Below, piece by piece: positions 54,436 to 64,000 of a stretch of DNA of 64,000 bases. The notes below the pieces were generated by a model. That model ran no database searches and had not been told where the DNA came from. It was given only the letters and a program-made list of their open reading frames with translations. Source of the stretch: Neoceratodus forsteri. Taxonomy: Eukaryota > Chordata > Ceratodontiformes > Ceratodontidae. Position 1 is the first letter of the stretch. Each line of letters starts with the position of its first letter. The DNA lies in the NCBI GenBank assembly GCA_016271365.2, contig CM028132.1:590061001-590125000 (forward strand), given 5' to 3'. Made by a program: the position numbers and the translations under genes.

Positions 54436-55064
54436 CACTAGCCGCCGGCCTGGTGGCGCTGAGGGTTGAGATGCTGGACACCACACCAGCAACCTGGGTT
54501 CGGGGACGAGCCCGAGTTGCTGGGGGTCAGCAGGGGGGGCAAGAGAGATTGAGCGCCCGAGGGACTGCCCTCTCTTCCCATGGAGGGACAGGGGGTAGCG
54601 CTTGCTCCTGGAGCGGCCTCTGGTGGCGAATCGGGGCATCTAGTGTGGTGACGCAGTGAGTCATTGGGGCGGAGTTTGCGGCTCTACGTTGCCTTGCTTG
54701 CCGTAACCCGATGGGACAAGTGAAGAAATCGGAAAAAGACCTCTCATCCCTTTGGTGAGATGACAGTGACTCCAGTGACTCAGCCCACATCCCAAGTGCC
54801 GGCCCAACAAACCCAGGATCATCCTCCATCCCCTGACCCGACGACCAGTCAGGTAGGCACTTCAAACTTACGGAGCACACCGCTGAGGGGGCGGAATCAG
54901 CCCTGTAGACAGTACCAGGGGTCGAGCCTGATTGGGGGTCATTCGGGGGGAGGAGACTGGGGAGAAGCAAGGGTTCAGGCTGGGAGTAGGGCAGATGTCG
55001 AGTGGGTACACCTGAAGGATGCCCGTAGGGATGGGAAGCGAAATAAACTTAAAAAAAAAAAAAA
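54436..55064 (+). mobile_element. Poly(A)-tailed SINE-like element with tRNA-like head
   Basis: The 5' head resembles a tRNA gene: TGGTGGCGCTGAGGGTTGAG (A-box region, 54461-54480) and CCTGGGTTCGGGGAC (B-box region, 54493-54507). About 500 bp of GC-rich body follows, ending AATAAACTT and 14 A at 55051-55064. AAGATGT at 54429-54435 recurs at 55063-55069, consistent with a target duplication overlapping the A-tail. The L1/Tx1 sequence (GATGTTA) continues for 12 bp behind the tail before the next element. I do not recognise the body. An open frame across it has no known domain. Confidence 0.55.
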
Positions 55065-55309
55065 GATGTTAATATGCCAGGTACAAACTGGGGAACCATG
55101 TCCTCTAAGGTGGCCAAGGAGCAGAGGCTGCTGGCCGGCTTCCAGGATGTGTTCTTAACACAGCATGTGATGGAGCCCACAAGGGAGGGGCATGTCCTGG
55201 CAGATGGGGATCTGGTAAGGGACCTGGTTGTAGAGGATCCCCTGACTGGGAGCGACCACAATACTGTCTGGTTTCAAATAAGCATGGGGGGAGATCTAGG
55301 ACACTGACA

Positions 55310-56792
55310 GTGGACTTCAGGGGGGCAGACTTTGTGGGCATGGGAAATATTCTCAAGGATCACTTGAAGGGGATTACATCAATGACAAATGTGGAAAGGA
55401 GATGGGAGGTCATAAAATGGGGACTTCATGAGGCAGTCAGGACCTGTGCTAAGGTGAAACGTAAGGGACCAAGGTCACATAAACCATGCTGGTGGTCCAG
55501 TGAGGTTCAGGTAGCGGTCAGAGAAAAGAAGGTAGCCTACAAAAAGTATAAAACAACAAGAGGGGATAGGGATAAGGAAATGTACCATCTTGCATCTAGA
55601 AAAGTCACCCGGATGGTGAGGGGGCCAATGTCCAGTAAAGAGCAGCGGCTGGTACAGGGAATACATGAAGGGGAAAAGGGGTTCTTCCGGTACATTGGGG
55701 AGCGGAGAAAAACTAAGGGCCATCTCAGCAGATTGAGATCAGAAGGAGGGTGGGTGGAAGAGGCGAGGGACCAGGCAGAGGTATTTAATGAGTACTTTGC
55801 CTCTGTGTTCACTAGGGAGGGGGATGGGATATCTACAAAGCAAGGCACGATGGGGATAGAAGTGGCAGTGAGTGGGATCAGGGGAGCAAAAGAAATGGAG
55901 CAAGAGGGAGGGAGAGGTACCCCAAGGGTGTCACATCAGGATAAGGATAAAAAGGCCAGTAAGGTGGAGGGGACGGATGATGCTATCTCCGACAAAAGGG
56001 TGTGGTTAGCCCTCAAGGCCCTAAAGAAAGACAAATCTCCTGGGCCAGATGGCATTCATCCGGGAGTACTATGGGAATTGGCGGACACACTGGTTGCACT
56101 CCTGACTGAGCTCTTCAGCAGGTCACTTGAGACAGGGAGGGTACCTAGGGATTGGCGAGAGGCACATGTGGTGCCAATCCATAAAGGGGAGTCGAGGGAA
56201 GTACCAGGTAACTATAGACCCATCAGTTTGACCTCTGTGGTGGGAAAATTAATGGAGAGTATACTAAAGGAACGATTGGGGGTGTACTTGGAGGAGGTGG
56301 GAGGTCTGGATAGTCGGCAACATGGGTTTGTGCCAGGTAGATCATGTCAAACCAATCTTGTTGAGTTCTACGAATGGGTAACATTAGAACTGGACAGGGG
56401 AAAGCCTGTGGATGTATTATTCTTGGACTTCAGCAAGGTATTGGACTCTGTCCCCCACAATGGTCTGGTGGAGAAACTGATGGGGTTGGGAGTAGGCCCT
56501 TTGATGGTCAGATGGATTGAAAACTGGCTAGCTGGACGCACCCAGAGAGTAGTGGTCTGTGAGGCGCTCTCGAACCCTAGAGAGGTTAGTAGTGGGGCAC
56601 CGCAGGGCTCGGTCCTGTGTCCAATCCTGTTTAATGCATACATATCGGACATCAGGGAGGGTATAGGGTGTGAAATGAGTCTCTTCGCTGATGACTCCAA
56701 GATGGGAGCAGTAGTTGAGGGAGAAGAGGGGAGGTTGGCCCTGCAAGGGGGGACCTGGACACCCTGGAAAGCTGGGCTCACACATGGAAATT
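55310..56792 (+). CDS. CR1 ORF2 reverse transcriptase, long open frame (494 codons)
   Basis: This frame copies CR1 RNA at the target site. It is uninterrupted from MDFRGADFVGMGNILKDHLK to a frameshift near 56785. RT motifs: KDKSPGPDGIHPGVLWELAD (motif 0/1), NYRPISLTSVVGKLMESIL, HGFVPGRSCQTNLVEFYEWV, VLFLDFSKVLDSVPHNGLVE (palm A Asp), GAPQGSVLCPILFNAYISDI, and SLFADDSKMGA with the catalytic FADD intact. KVLDSV differs from the usual KAFDTV. The C-terminal domain continues in other frames at 56818-57293 ([20 protein letters not shown]). The missing N-terminal endonuclease and the frameshift make it nonfunctional, but it is the longest open frame in the window. Confidence 0.9.
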
Positions 56793-57600
56793 AAATTTCA
56801 ATATCACCAAGTGCAAGGTGTTACATCTTGGGCGGGGAAACCCTAAACACAGGTACACCCTGGGAGAGGAGGTGCTGGAGGCCTCAATAGGGAAAAAAGA
56901 CCTAGGGGTCATGGCAGATACATGTATGAATAACTCTGAGCAGTGCAGGAGAGCGGCTAGCAAGGCAAACAGGATGCTGGGATGCATCGTAAGGGGATCA
57001 CCTCTACAAGCAAGGAAGTGATTCTCCCGCTGTACAATGGACTGGTTAGACCACACCTCGAGTACTGTGTACAGTACTGGAGACCACACTTGAAGAGGGA
57101 CATACAGCTCCTGGAGAGGGTACAGAGGAGGGCAACTAAGATGATACGAGGGCTAGGGGATTTGACGTATGAGGACAGACTTGAGGAGCTCTGCCTGTTT
57201 TCATTGGAGGAGAGAAGAGACAGGGGGGACATGATTGAGGTCTTTAAGTACCTCAAGGGAATAAATAGAATAAACATGGAGGGGGATCTTTAGACTAAAG
57301 CAGGGAGGTATCACCAGAGGGCATGGTTTGAAGTTGGAAGGTGGAAGGGTGAGGAGGGAAGAGGAGGAGGTTTTTCACTGAGAGGGTGGTGAACCCTTGG
57401 AATGCACTGCCTGGCGAGCTGGTTCAGAGATCCACAGTGGAGGGCTTCAAGAGAGGGTGGGACAGACACAGAAAGTGGATGTATCAGATGATGGCCTGTC
57501 CCAGGGGGGTGGGGATGGATGATAGGGGTTTCTGGAACACAAGGCGGGGGAGGACCTCGGCACCCAACTAGGGATCTGAGGTTCGAGCAGACTCGAAAGA
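56793..57600 (+). pseudogene. CR1 ORF2 C-terminal domain, frameshifted
   Basis: Continuation of the CR1 ORF2: KKDLGVMADTCMNNSEQCRR (56818-57021), [20 protein letters not shown] with [19 protein letters not shown] (56982-57293), then NPWNALPGELVQRSTVEGFK and WDRHRKWM (57386-57571). At least two frame changes. Confidence 0.85.
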
Positions 57601-57629
57601 CCGTAAGGCCTAATCTGCTGGCAAATAGT

Positions 57630-59392
57630 ATGTTAGTATGTAATGGCTCCCAAAATACGTATCTATTTTCTAATATCTCTTTAACCCTCTCTACTTTTTT
57701 TTTTGTCAGAATTGATGATATAATTGGCAATTTTTTATGGGAAGGCAAAATTCCCAGATTTAGTCGTAACAAACTGTGTTCCCACTGGTCCAAAGGGGGC
57801 TTCGGGCTCCCCTGGTTCCAAGCATATTTTTGGGCCTTCCACACTGCCCAAACTGTCAAATGGTTTAATAATCCCAGCAATAAATCACCGTTGTGGTCAA
57901 TATGGAAATATCTCTATGTCAGGGCAATGTCACCACTTCCTTCGTTTATAACCCTTTCCTCCCAATTTAAAATCTCACCCTACTATAGCATCATCCATAT
58001 ACTACTGGAAAATAATTCATAAATGATTTAAATCCAACCCAACCCCTCTCATATATGCCCCCGTTTGGGTGAACCGCAACATCACTCTTGATAATCACAC
58101 AATTTTTTGTTGTAATTGGAAAAACAGCAGCATTTTTTTCTTGGAGGATATACTTATACTCAGACTCTCAAATTAAAATCCTTTTCTGACCTGCGCAAAT
58201 AATGGAATCTTCCATGAGGCGATTTCTGAAATATTTACAGTTACGCACAGCATGGAACCTTTATCTTCCTACTATTCCTCATCAATCTATATATGATACT
58301 TTTATTTCTAAATGGATCAAAAACTCTAAATTAAATAGTATCATTTACAAACATATCAGAAATACAATTCCAGATCAATCTATCATTGCAAAAAATAAAT
58401 GGAGTACACTTTTAAATTATAACACAACTAACCCACGATGGCATAACTGCTGGCTAGCCTGCCATAAATCTTTCAAGGATAATCACAGTTCACTCATACA
58501 AATCAAAATTCTACATCTATGGTACAGAACTCCTGAGATTTTGCAAAACATTTACTTAATGAACAACAATAAATGCTGGCGCTGTAACTCCCCCAATGGC
58601 AATTTGTTACTTATGTTATGGCATTGTCCTCCCATACACAATCTTTGGCGTCATATTCATTTCTTTGCAATGAAAGTGATTGGTCTATCCTTTGCATTAG
58701 ATCCAAAACATTGCATACTTGGTATTTGCAATGCTCATTCATACAAAATATCCCATTCTCAGAATAGGTGGTTATCCCTACTATTCCTTCAAGTTAAACA
58801 CCTTATACTAATGCATTGGAGATCCAACATCATTCCCACCCTCCCGGATATTCTCAAACAACTATCTCAATACGCCTAGCAGGACTATTTTAAATATTTA
58901 AACACGTCTACACATATCGTCACTTAATCCATGGGTTGTTATATGTTCACATTGGAATCTTGCTTCTAGCTCTTTTGTTCCTTTTTCATCTCCTCTCTAT
59001 CTTTTTATCTCCTTTTCTTCCTCCCTTTCCCTCTTCATTCTTGTGTACTTTCTTAGATATTTTTCTCTTTTATGTTCTTCTTTTATACAGTCTTACACAT
59101 ACTTGTATTAAATTACAGCATACTAGAAGTATAATCACGACTGCTCATATTTCTTGTTTATATCTACTCCTTTTATCCCCTGAAGCATAAACTGACATAT
59201 TTTCTCTCTATCATACAGATTGTACTGCTACATATTGTTTTCTCAACATTTGTTTTCCCCGTTAATATCACTGTATAATACTTCAGACATGTTTTTTCCT
59301 TTTCTCATTAAGAATTTATGTAAGTGTATATTGGAGAATATAGTGCATTTGTATGTATAATCACAATAATTACAATAAAAAGATTAACTGCT
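57630..59392 (+). mobile_element. L1/Tx1-like LINE, segment 3 (C-terminal domain and 3' UTR)
   Basis: 57519-58022 encodes NTYLFSNISLTLSTFFFVRI, IIGNFLWEGKIPRFSRNKLC and SHWSKGGFGLPWFQAYFWAF. 58202-58879 encodes the L1-type C-terminal region ending with a Cys/His knuckle (NKCWRCNSPNGNLLLMLWHC PPIHNLW, i.e. C-x2-C ... H-x-C). The 3' UTR (58880-59392) ends ACAATAAAAAGATTAACTGC, A-rich without a pure poly(A). The 12-bp target duplication AATAATGAAGAC follows at 59393. Confidence 0.9.
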
Positions 59393-59790
59393 AATAATGA
59401 AGACATTGAACAGCACTGGTCCCAGTACTGATCCCAGTACTGATCCCTGTGGTACCCAGCTGGTCACCCCCTTCTCCCAAGACTGTACCCCATTTACCAC
59501 GACCCTCTGTCTCCTGTCTGTCAACCAGTTCCTAACCCAGTTCACCACATTGTCTCCCATGCCCAGACTACCCATCTTGCTAACCAGCCTTTTATGTAGG
59601 ACAGTGTCAAAGGCTTTGCTGAAATCTATGTAGGCAATGTCTACTTCCCCTTCCTGATTTACTTCCCTAGTCACCCAATCAAAAAAATCTATCAGATTCG
59701 TTTTGACGTGACCTTCCGCAGTGAATCCATGTTGCCTCAGATCCTGGGCACTCCTGGATTCCAGGTGTGCCACTATCCTTTGCAATGTAC
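59393..59790 (-). mobile_element. CR1 LINE, 5' part of the copy split by the L1/Tx1 insertion
   Basis: The minus frame 59384-59785 encodes RT: VDIAYIDFSKAFDTVLHKRL, VNWVRNWLTDRRQRVVVNGV and VPQGSVLGSVLGPVLFNVFI. GSVLGSVLGP contains a small in-frame duplication (TCCCAGTACTGA repeated at 59423-59447 on plus). It joins 43132-44083 at the 12-bp duplication. The copy ends near 59790, so it lacks the upstream RT and endonuclease. Confidence 0.92.
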
Positions 59791-59978
59791 AAGCATTTCA
59801 GAGCCACTCAGGTCCCTTCATCAGGTGTTACAGCACAAACCAGAGTGCTGTTAACACCCTATAAAGAAACCTCACGGCAGTTTAAGCTTATGTTCAACAA
59901 TATCTTTGTACAATACTAGTATATTAATTCAATAAAAGAATAACAAAGCAACAAATACTGCATCTACCAATAACTTAC

Positions 59979-60029
59979 ATGTCTGGAAATAAAGCAGGAC
60001 ATGGGTCCAATTTCTGTGAAAAGCCCAAC
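59979..60029 (-). CDS. POLR2G: POLR2G (RPB7) internal coding exon, 17 codons
   Basis: RPB7 pairs with RPB4 as the stalk of RNA polymerase II; its C-terminal OB/S1-like domain contacts nascent RNA. Read on the minus strand, this 51-bp block encodes VGLFTEIGPMSCFISRH, which matches vertebrate RPB7 as I know it. It is preceded by a pyrimidine-rich tract and an AG acceptor (revcomp of CT at 60030-60031) and followed by GTAAGTT (revcomp of 59972-59978). Both junctions are phase 0, and it joins in frame to the exon at 31667-31732. The intron to that exon is 28,246 bp. I found no upstream exon between 60030 and 64000, so the 5' exons lie outside the window. Identity is very secure because four successive exons agree in order, strand and phase. 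Confidence 0.95.
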
Positions 60030-60525
60030 CTACAAAACAGCAGAAAACAATACAAGGGAGAGTCAGTTCAATCTGTGCAGAAAAAGACAGGAAATAATTT
60101 GATATATTTGTGCATTTAAATGATTCCACGTTTCTTTCTTACAATCGTTTGCCATTTTCTGATATGCTCTGTCTGGTTTATTTCCATTCAGAAGCAATAT
60201 TTATTTCTCATTTACTGCTACAGCGTGCTTTGCATTTTACTGCTCAAATGTTTACGATGTCGGTTTCTAGATACAATAGATTGTCATGATGTTACTTCAC
60301 TCGGTTCCACAGTTTTAAATGATCATTATAAATCACTAAAGTAATGTGATGTCAGCCAATCAGCGGGCACAGTTACTGTACCTCTTATCCTGTGTACAGC
60401 ATGCAACTGTGTGGAAGCGTTAGAGGGACCACTCCAGTTTTGCACTGGGGATGGGGCGGGGGCCATAATAAAATGAAAAAACAAACATGTCTTATTTATT
60501 AAGCTTTTAGCTTGAACATCATAGG
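60030..60525. other. POLR2G intron, no feature seen
   Basis: Beyond the pyrimidine tract of the 59979 exon acceptor nothing is recognisable. CCAATCAGCGGGCACAG at 60356 is a CCAAT-like word without promoter context. Confidence 0.4.
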
Positions 60526-60526
60526 G

Positions 60527-60668
60527 CCTCCAAGGGGTATCTCTTATGGTATAAGAAACCCCTCTTGTGAGGTTTCAGCAGACAGAACCGCTCAGCTTCA
60601 CAGTCCTATCGCCCGAACCTCATGCTTGGAGTCTCTTATACCATAAAAGACACCCCTCAGAGACCCCA
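60527..60668. mobile_element. Small foldback repeat
   Basis: AAGGGGTATCTCTTATGGTA at 60535-60554 followed by TAAGAAACCCCTC is mirrored by GAGTCTCTTATACCATAAAA and GACACCCCTCAGAGACCCC at 60630-60667. The arms are about 40 bp with 60 bp between. Possibly a short non-autonomous transposon. Confidence 0.5.
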
Positions 60669-60879
60669 TTAACATACAGTGTAGAACCACGGGAACTGAC
60701 ATCAGAGTACATCTAGGAAACACTGGAGCAGAAAGTTACAACCAGTCAAGAGTGTCAATCTACGGCCCAGTCTGTGGGAAATGAAAAATGGGCAGGAAAC
60801 GCAGCATCTAAGGGACTCTTTACTTACAAATCAGTTCCAGAACCTGGCGATATCAGTTAACTGTAGGGACACAGAAACA

Positions 60880-61214
60880 TCGATGACCGAGGACAGAAAA
60901 AGTCTAATCAGTCCACTGAGTCTGCCCTGATGTCCTACCTTAAAATTATTCCGCCTTTCCAGAGCCCTCCCTACCTCTTGTTCCTTATAACCCCCCAAAA
61001 AAAAAGGTCTCCTGGTGTTCTGAACCTGGATATAGTGTCAGCACTGATCACACTGCTGGGCAGACTGTTGCATCTGTCCACCAGCTCTGTGAAAAGGTAC
61101 TTAATTATGTCCTTTTTAGTCCCACCACAGCTTGGATTTGGGCCACCTGGTGGTTGCACTGTTCCTCAACTAGAACTCTGCAAAGTCAACCCTACTACGT
61201 GTATCACTGCATGT
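60880..61214 (-). mobile_element. LINE 3' end, CR1 group
   Basis: The minus frame 60971-61159 reads GGTKKDIIKYLFTELVDRCN, then SLPSSVISADTISRFRTPGD: the ORF2 C-terminal signature (KYLFTE-VD-WN-LP--VI-A-T---F). Plus-strand start ACAGAAACATCGATGACCGA is the inverted tail. It is a different subfamily from the copies at 43132 and 62625. Confidence 0.7.
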
Positions 61215-62560
61215 GTTTGTATGTTTCTATCATTTATTTATTTAAAAATGGGTAACCAGGAAAGGCACACTGACCCAAGACTCGTTTCCAGGTGCAACCT
61301 GGGGAAGAGGGAATGGAAAAATACAGTAATAAAAGCATACACAGTATTAATGATTGGTACAAAGTAAAATTCAGAATACAATTAAACATATTACAAGTTG
61401 CATAAAGAGTGAACAGAACTAAACAAAGGTACAATGAGCAGCTGTGATATTCAAATAAAGAGACCAAAGCTAGTGGAATAAATGGCTGTGCAGATGTAGA
61501 AAAAGGAGCCCGATACAGGCCGGGGTAGAACCCAGGAGAAGGCCCCAAAACAGGAAGGTAGGGGCTCAAACGGGAGGGTTCAGAGAGGAGGATGAGAGGA
61601 ACAGGTGGGGAGGGAAAGAGTTTTAGCTGGTGCCTAAGGGAGACGGGGGAGTGACAGAAAGAGGGGGGGACCAGGTTTCAGAGGGAGAGAAGGTGATACA
61701 AGGCTGACTGCCCAGCAGATGAGTGAGGGTGGGAAAGTGAGAAAGTGTAATAATCACTGCAGCAGAGGAAGTATGAGGCAGAGTGAATTGGAGAAAGGAG
61801 TGAGGATAGGTAGGAGGGCAGAGATCCAAACAATAACTCACACATGAAGGAGGCACAGTGGGACTGGTGACATGAGGGTAGGAAGAGGATTGATAGGGAG
61901 GAGTATAGGGAGCAGTGGTGAGTACGAGGGGGAAGCTGGCAGCAAAGCAACAAAAGGCACTAAAAAGGGTGTCCTGTCTTGCAAAGAAAGAAGAGTGGGC
62001 AGTGCTGTAGACCACATCTGCGTAGTCAAAAACTGATAACGCCATTTTGGTAACAAGCTCCTGGCGGACCAAAGGAGACAAACAATCTTTTTTTTTGTGG
62101 TACAAGGCACAGCATGTGGGGCAGTGCTTGGAATGGATGACATCTGTGGACAGAAAAGTCAAGCTTATTATCTAGCCACACACGGAGATATTTGAAAGGC
62201 AGAAACCACTTTGAGGGAAGAGCCATCCAGGGTAGAGAAGGCAGGGAGTGGGGACTGCCTGGCCAATTTCTGGCTGGTGTCAAAGGTCAAGGACACTGTT
62301 TTCTTAGCGTAGATCCAGAGTTGGTTGGAGTGGAACCAGAGAAGGACACTGTGGAAGTCTCGCTGGAGCAAGCCTTCCACTGCTACTGTAGAAGGGCTTG
62401 AGATGTAGATAACTGTCCCATCTGCATATACTTGAATATGCGATTTAGCAAAGGCCGGGGAAGGTCACTCAGGAAAATGGGGAAGAGGATGGGACCCAGG
62501 ATGGAGCCCTGTAGAACTCCAGCCTAGATGGGTAGGGGAACCCCCCCCCCGAAGAAGCCT
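61215..62560 (-). mobile_element. Rex1/L2-like LINE 3' half
   Basis: Minus-strand frames: LLQRDFHSVLLWFHSNQLWI (62168-62380), SSLKVVSAFQ and FKYLRVWLDNKLDFSVH (62026-62283), and LVTKMALSVFDYADVVYSTA (61623-62162). These are the RT C-terminal motifs also seen in the LINE at 11386 (EKFKYLGVWIDYKLSF, LLDYADFLYG). Near 62430-62500 the plus strand shows the inverted YADGTVIYIS and VLQGSILGPIL sequences. The 3' UTR ends at 61215 with AAATAAATAAATG (minus). Frameshifted. Confidence 0.78.
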
Positions 62561-62624
62561 CATACAGGGTGATACATAGGGAAGTGTGGTAGTAGCCATT
62601 TGGTCACCCGTAAATAAACATAGA

Positions 62625-64000
62625 TACATAGACAGTGTCGGCAAATAAGGGCCTATGGCCCACCCAGTCTGCCCATTTGAGCTTGTAAGTTCAGTTTGTT
62701 TTCCTAGAAGTCTGTTGCACCTTACCCCTGACCTCCAGAATTCCTTTATGTCTATCCCATGCATTCTTAAATCCCGTGATTTCTTCAGCCCCCACCACTT
62801 CCTCTGGCAGGGTGTTCCACTTGTCCACCACCTGCTCTGTGAAGAAATTCTTTCATGTTTCTTCTGAATCGTCCTCCTCCAACTTCATCCCATGCCTCTA
62901 GTCCTGGAACATCTTTTTGCTTAAAAATAGTGTTTTCCTGCACCCTGTTCCTCCTGTAAGATACTTGTATGTCTCTGTCATATCCTCTCTCCCTCCTCTC
63001 CTCCAGGGAGTACATGTTCAGTTCCTTCAACCTGTCTTCAAAGGACTTGTGATGCAATCCATGCACCATCTTTGTTGCCCTCCTCTGAACCTTCTCTACC
63101 CTGTCTATGTCCTTACGTAGGGTATGGTCTCCAGAACTGTACACTGTACTCCAGGTGGGGCCTCACTAGTGTCTTGTATGAGCGGAATTATGACCTCCCT
63201 GTTCCTGCTGGTAATGCCCTGCCTATACATACCAGCATCCTATTTGCTTTACCTGCTGCCTTGTCACACTGTTTGCTCTACCTTTGAGGCTTACCTAGAT
63301 GATAACCCCAAGATCCCTTCCTGCTTGATGCATGCTATATCCTCACCCTAACTGATATATTGTGCCAGGGTTTTGTGCCCCATATGCATTATCTTGCACT
63401 TCTTTGCATTGAATTTCAACTGCCAAACCCTGACCATTCTTCAAGTTTCTGCAGGTCGCTTCTCATTCTGTCTACACCCTCTGGTGTGTCTACTCTGTTA
63501 CAGAGCTTTGTGTCATCAGCGAACAGTGAAATTCTGCCTTCTAGGTCCTGCGCCATGTCACTGATGAAGATGTTGAATAGGACCGGTCCCAGCACTGATC
63601 CCTGTGGTACCACACTGGTCACTCTTCCCTCTGTGGAGTGACAGCCATTTACCACCACCCTCTGTGTCCTGTCACCCAGCCAGTTACCTACCCACCACAC
63701 TACTGTCCTGCCCACACCCATATTTCCCAGTTTGTGTAATAGTCTTCTATGTGGCACAGTGTCAAAGGCCTTGCTGAAGTCCAGATAGGCCATGTCCGCT
63801 GCCCTCCCTGATCCACCTCCCCTAGTCACCCAGTCAAAAATTCAATGAGGTTGGTCTGACATGACCTCCCCTGGTGAAACCATGCTGCCTTGGGTCCTGT
63901 AGTCCACTGACAACCAGATGTTCCACCAATCTCTCCTTCAGTAGTGCTTCCATGATCTTCCCACTACCGAGGTGAGGCTGACTGGTCTGTAGTTCCCTGC
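62625..64000 (-). mobile_element. CR1 LINE, continuing past the right edge of the window
   Basis: Inverted tail at 62616-62640 (AACATAGATACATAGACAGT). Minus frames: [20 protein letters not shown] and [20 protein letters not shown] (62785-63144), and RT palm AYLDFSKAFDTVPHRRLLHK, VPQGSVLGPVLFNIFISDMA, ISLFADDTKLCNRVDTPEGV (63416-63829), with the catalytic FADD present. Frameshifts lie between. The RT N-terminal part would be right of 64000. Confidence 0.9.

Larger units (their letters stand above)
55077..57629 (+). mobile_element. CR1 LINE, 5'-truncated, with 11-bp target duplication
   Basis: It starts in the endonuclease domain (VLADGDLVRDLVVEDPLTGS and DHNTVWFQI) and runs to the 3' UTR ending TAATCTGCTGGCAAATAGT. 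The flanks are ATGTTAATATG (55066-55076) and ATGTTAGTATG (57630-57640), a target duplication with one mismatch. The L1/Tx1 frame (KMLVCNGSQNT) resumes directly after. It is in better condition than the other CR1 copies here. Confidence 0.9.

Noticed and set aside
59790..59880. Extension of the CR1 copy
   Set aside because: Reading frame and CR1 similarity end near 59790; the following AGCATTTCAGAGCCACTCAG block is a different, unidentified repeat fragment.
60350..60440. Promoter with CCAAT box and GC-rich stretch
   Set aside because: Isolated words with no CpG island, TATA or first exon; it lies in a POLR2G intron.

Overview
This window is nuclear DNA of a vertebrate with a large, transposon-rich genome. 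The repeat mix is DIRS tyrosine-recombinase retrotransposons, CR1, L2/Rex1-like and L1/Tx1-like LINEs, MIR-type SINEs, a Harbinger DNA transposon, foldback elements and degenerate satellites. That mix suggests an amphibian (caecilian or salamander more than frog), but this is inference; lungfish or a reptile cannot be excluded. No bacterial or phage features are present.

The only host gene I recognise is POLR2G (RNA polymerase II subunit RPB7) on the minus strand. Four short phase-consistent coding exons lie at 59979-60029, 31667-31732, 27275-27346 and 17489-17522. Together they encode the C-terminal S1/OB part of the protein up to the penultimate codons. The visible introns are 28.2, 4.3 and 9.8 kb, and almost all the rest of the window is intron filled with nested transposons. 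The N-terminal exons lie beyond 64000. The last few codons were not found and probably lie left of position 1.

Layout. 1-16931 is one old DIRS element (A, minus strand). It is broken by a 436-bp insertion, a LINE that carries a CR1 tail, a MIR SINE, a complete second DIRS element (B, 4978-10677), another LINE, and a 1.7-kb block of 286-bp satellite plus a GC-rich 99-bp tandem repeat. 16932-31732 holds POLR2G exons, LINE fragments (CR1, L2, others), small foldback elements and a degenerate 6-bp satellite. 31733-43130 holds a MIR SINE, a 47-bp tandem repeat, a foldback element, a third DIRS (C, 35290-40344) and a LINE piece. 43132-59790 is a nest: a minus-strand CR1 was split by an L1/Tx1-like LINE with a 12-bp target duplication. 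That LINE was later split by an 8.4-kb Harbinger transposon (TAA duplication), by a poly(A)-tailed SINE-like element, and by a CR1 with an 11-bp duplication. 60030-64000 is intron with more LINE fragments.

The most interesting objects are: the Harbinger element, which appears to carry three genes (transposase plus two different Myb/SANT-type proteins, the latter two divergently placed around an array of five AGCGCNGCGCT palindromes); DIRS-B, with both inverted terminal repeats and the internal complementary region; and the datable nesting inside a housekeeping-gene intron. Most element genes carry stops or frameshifts, so nearly all are fossils. DIRS-B's recombinase frame (two stops) and the plus-strand CR1 reverse transcriptase (one long open frame) are the least decayed.
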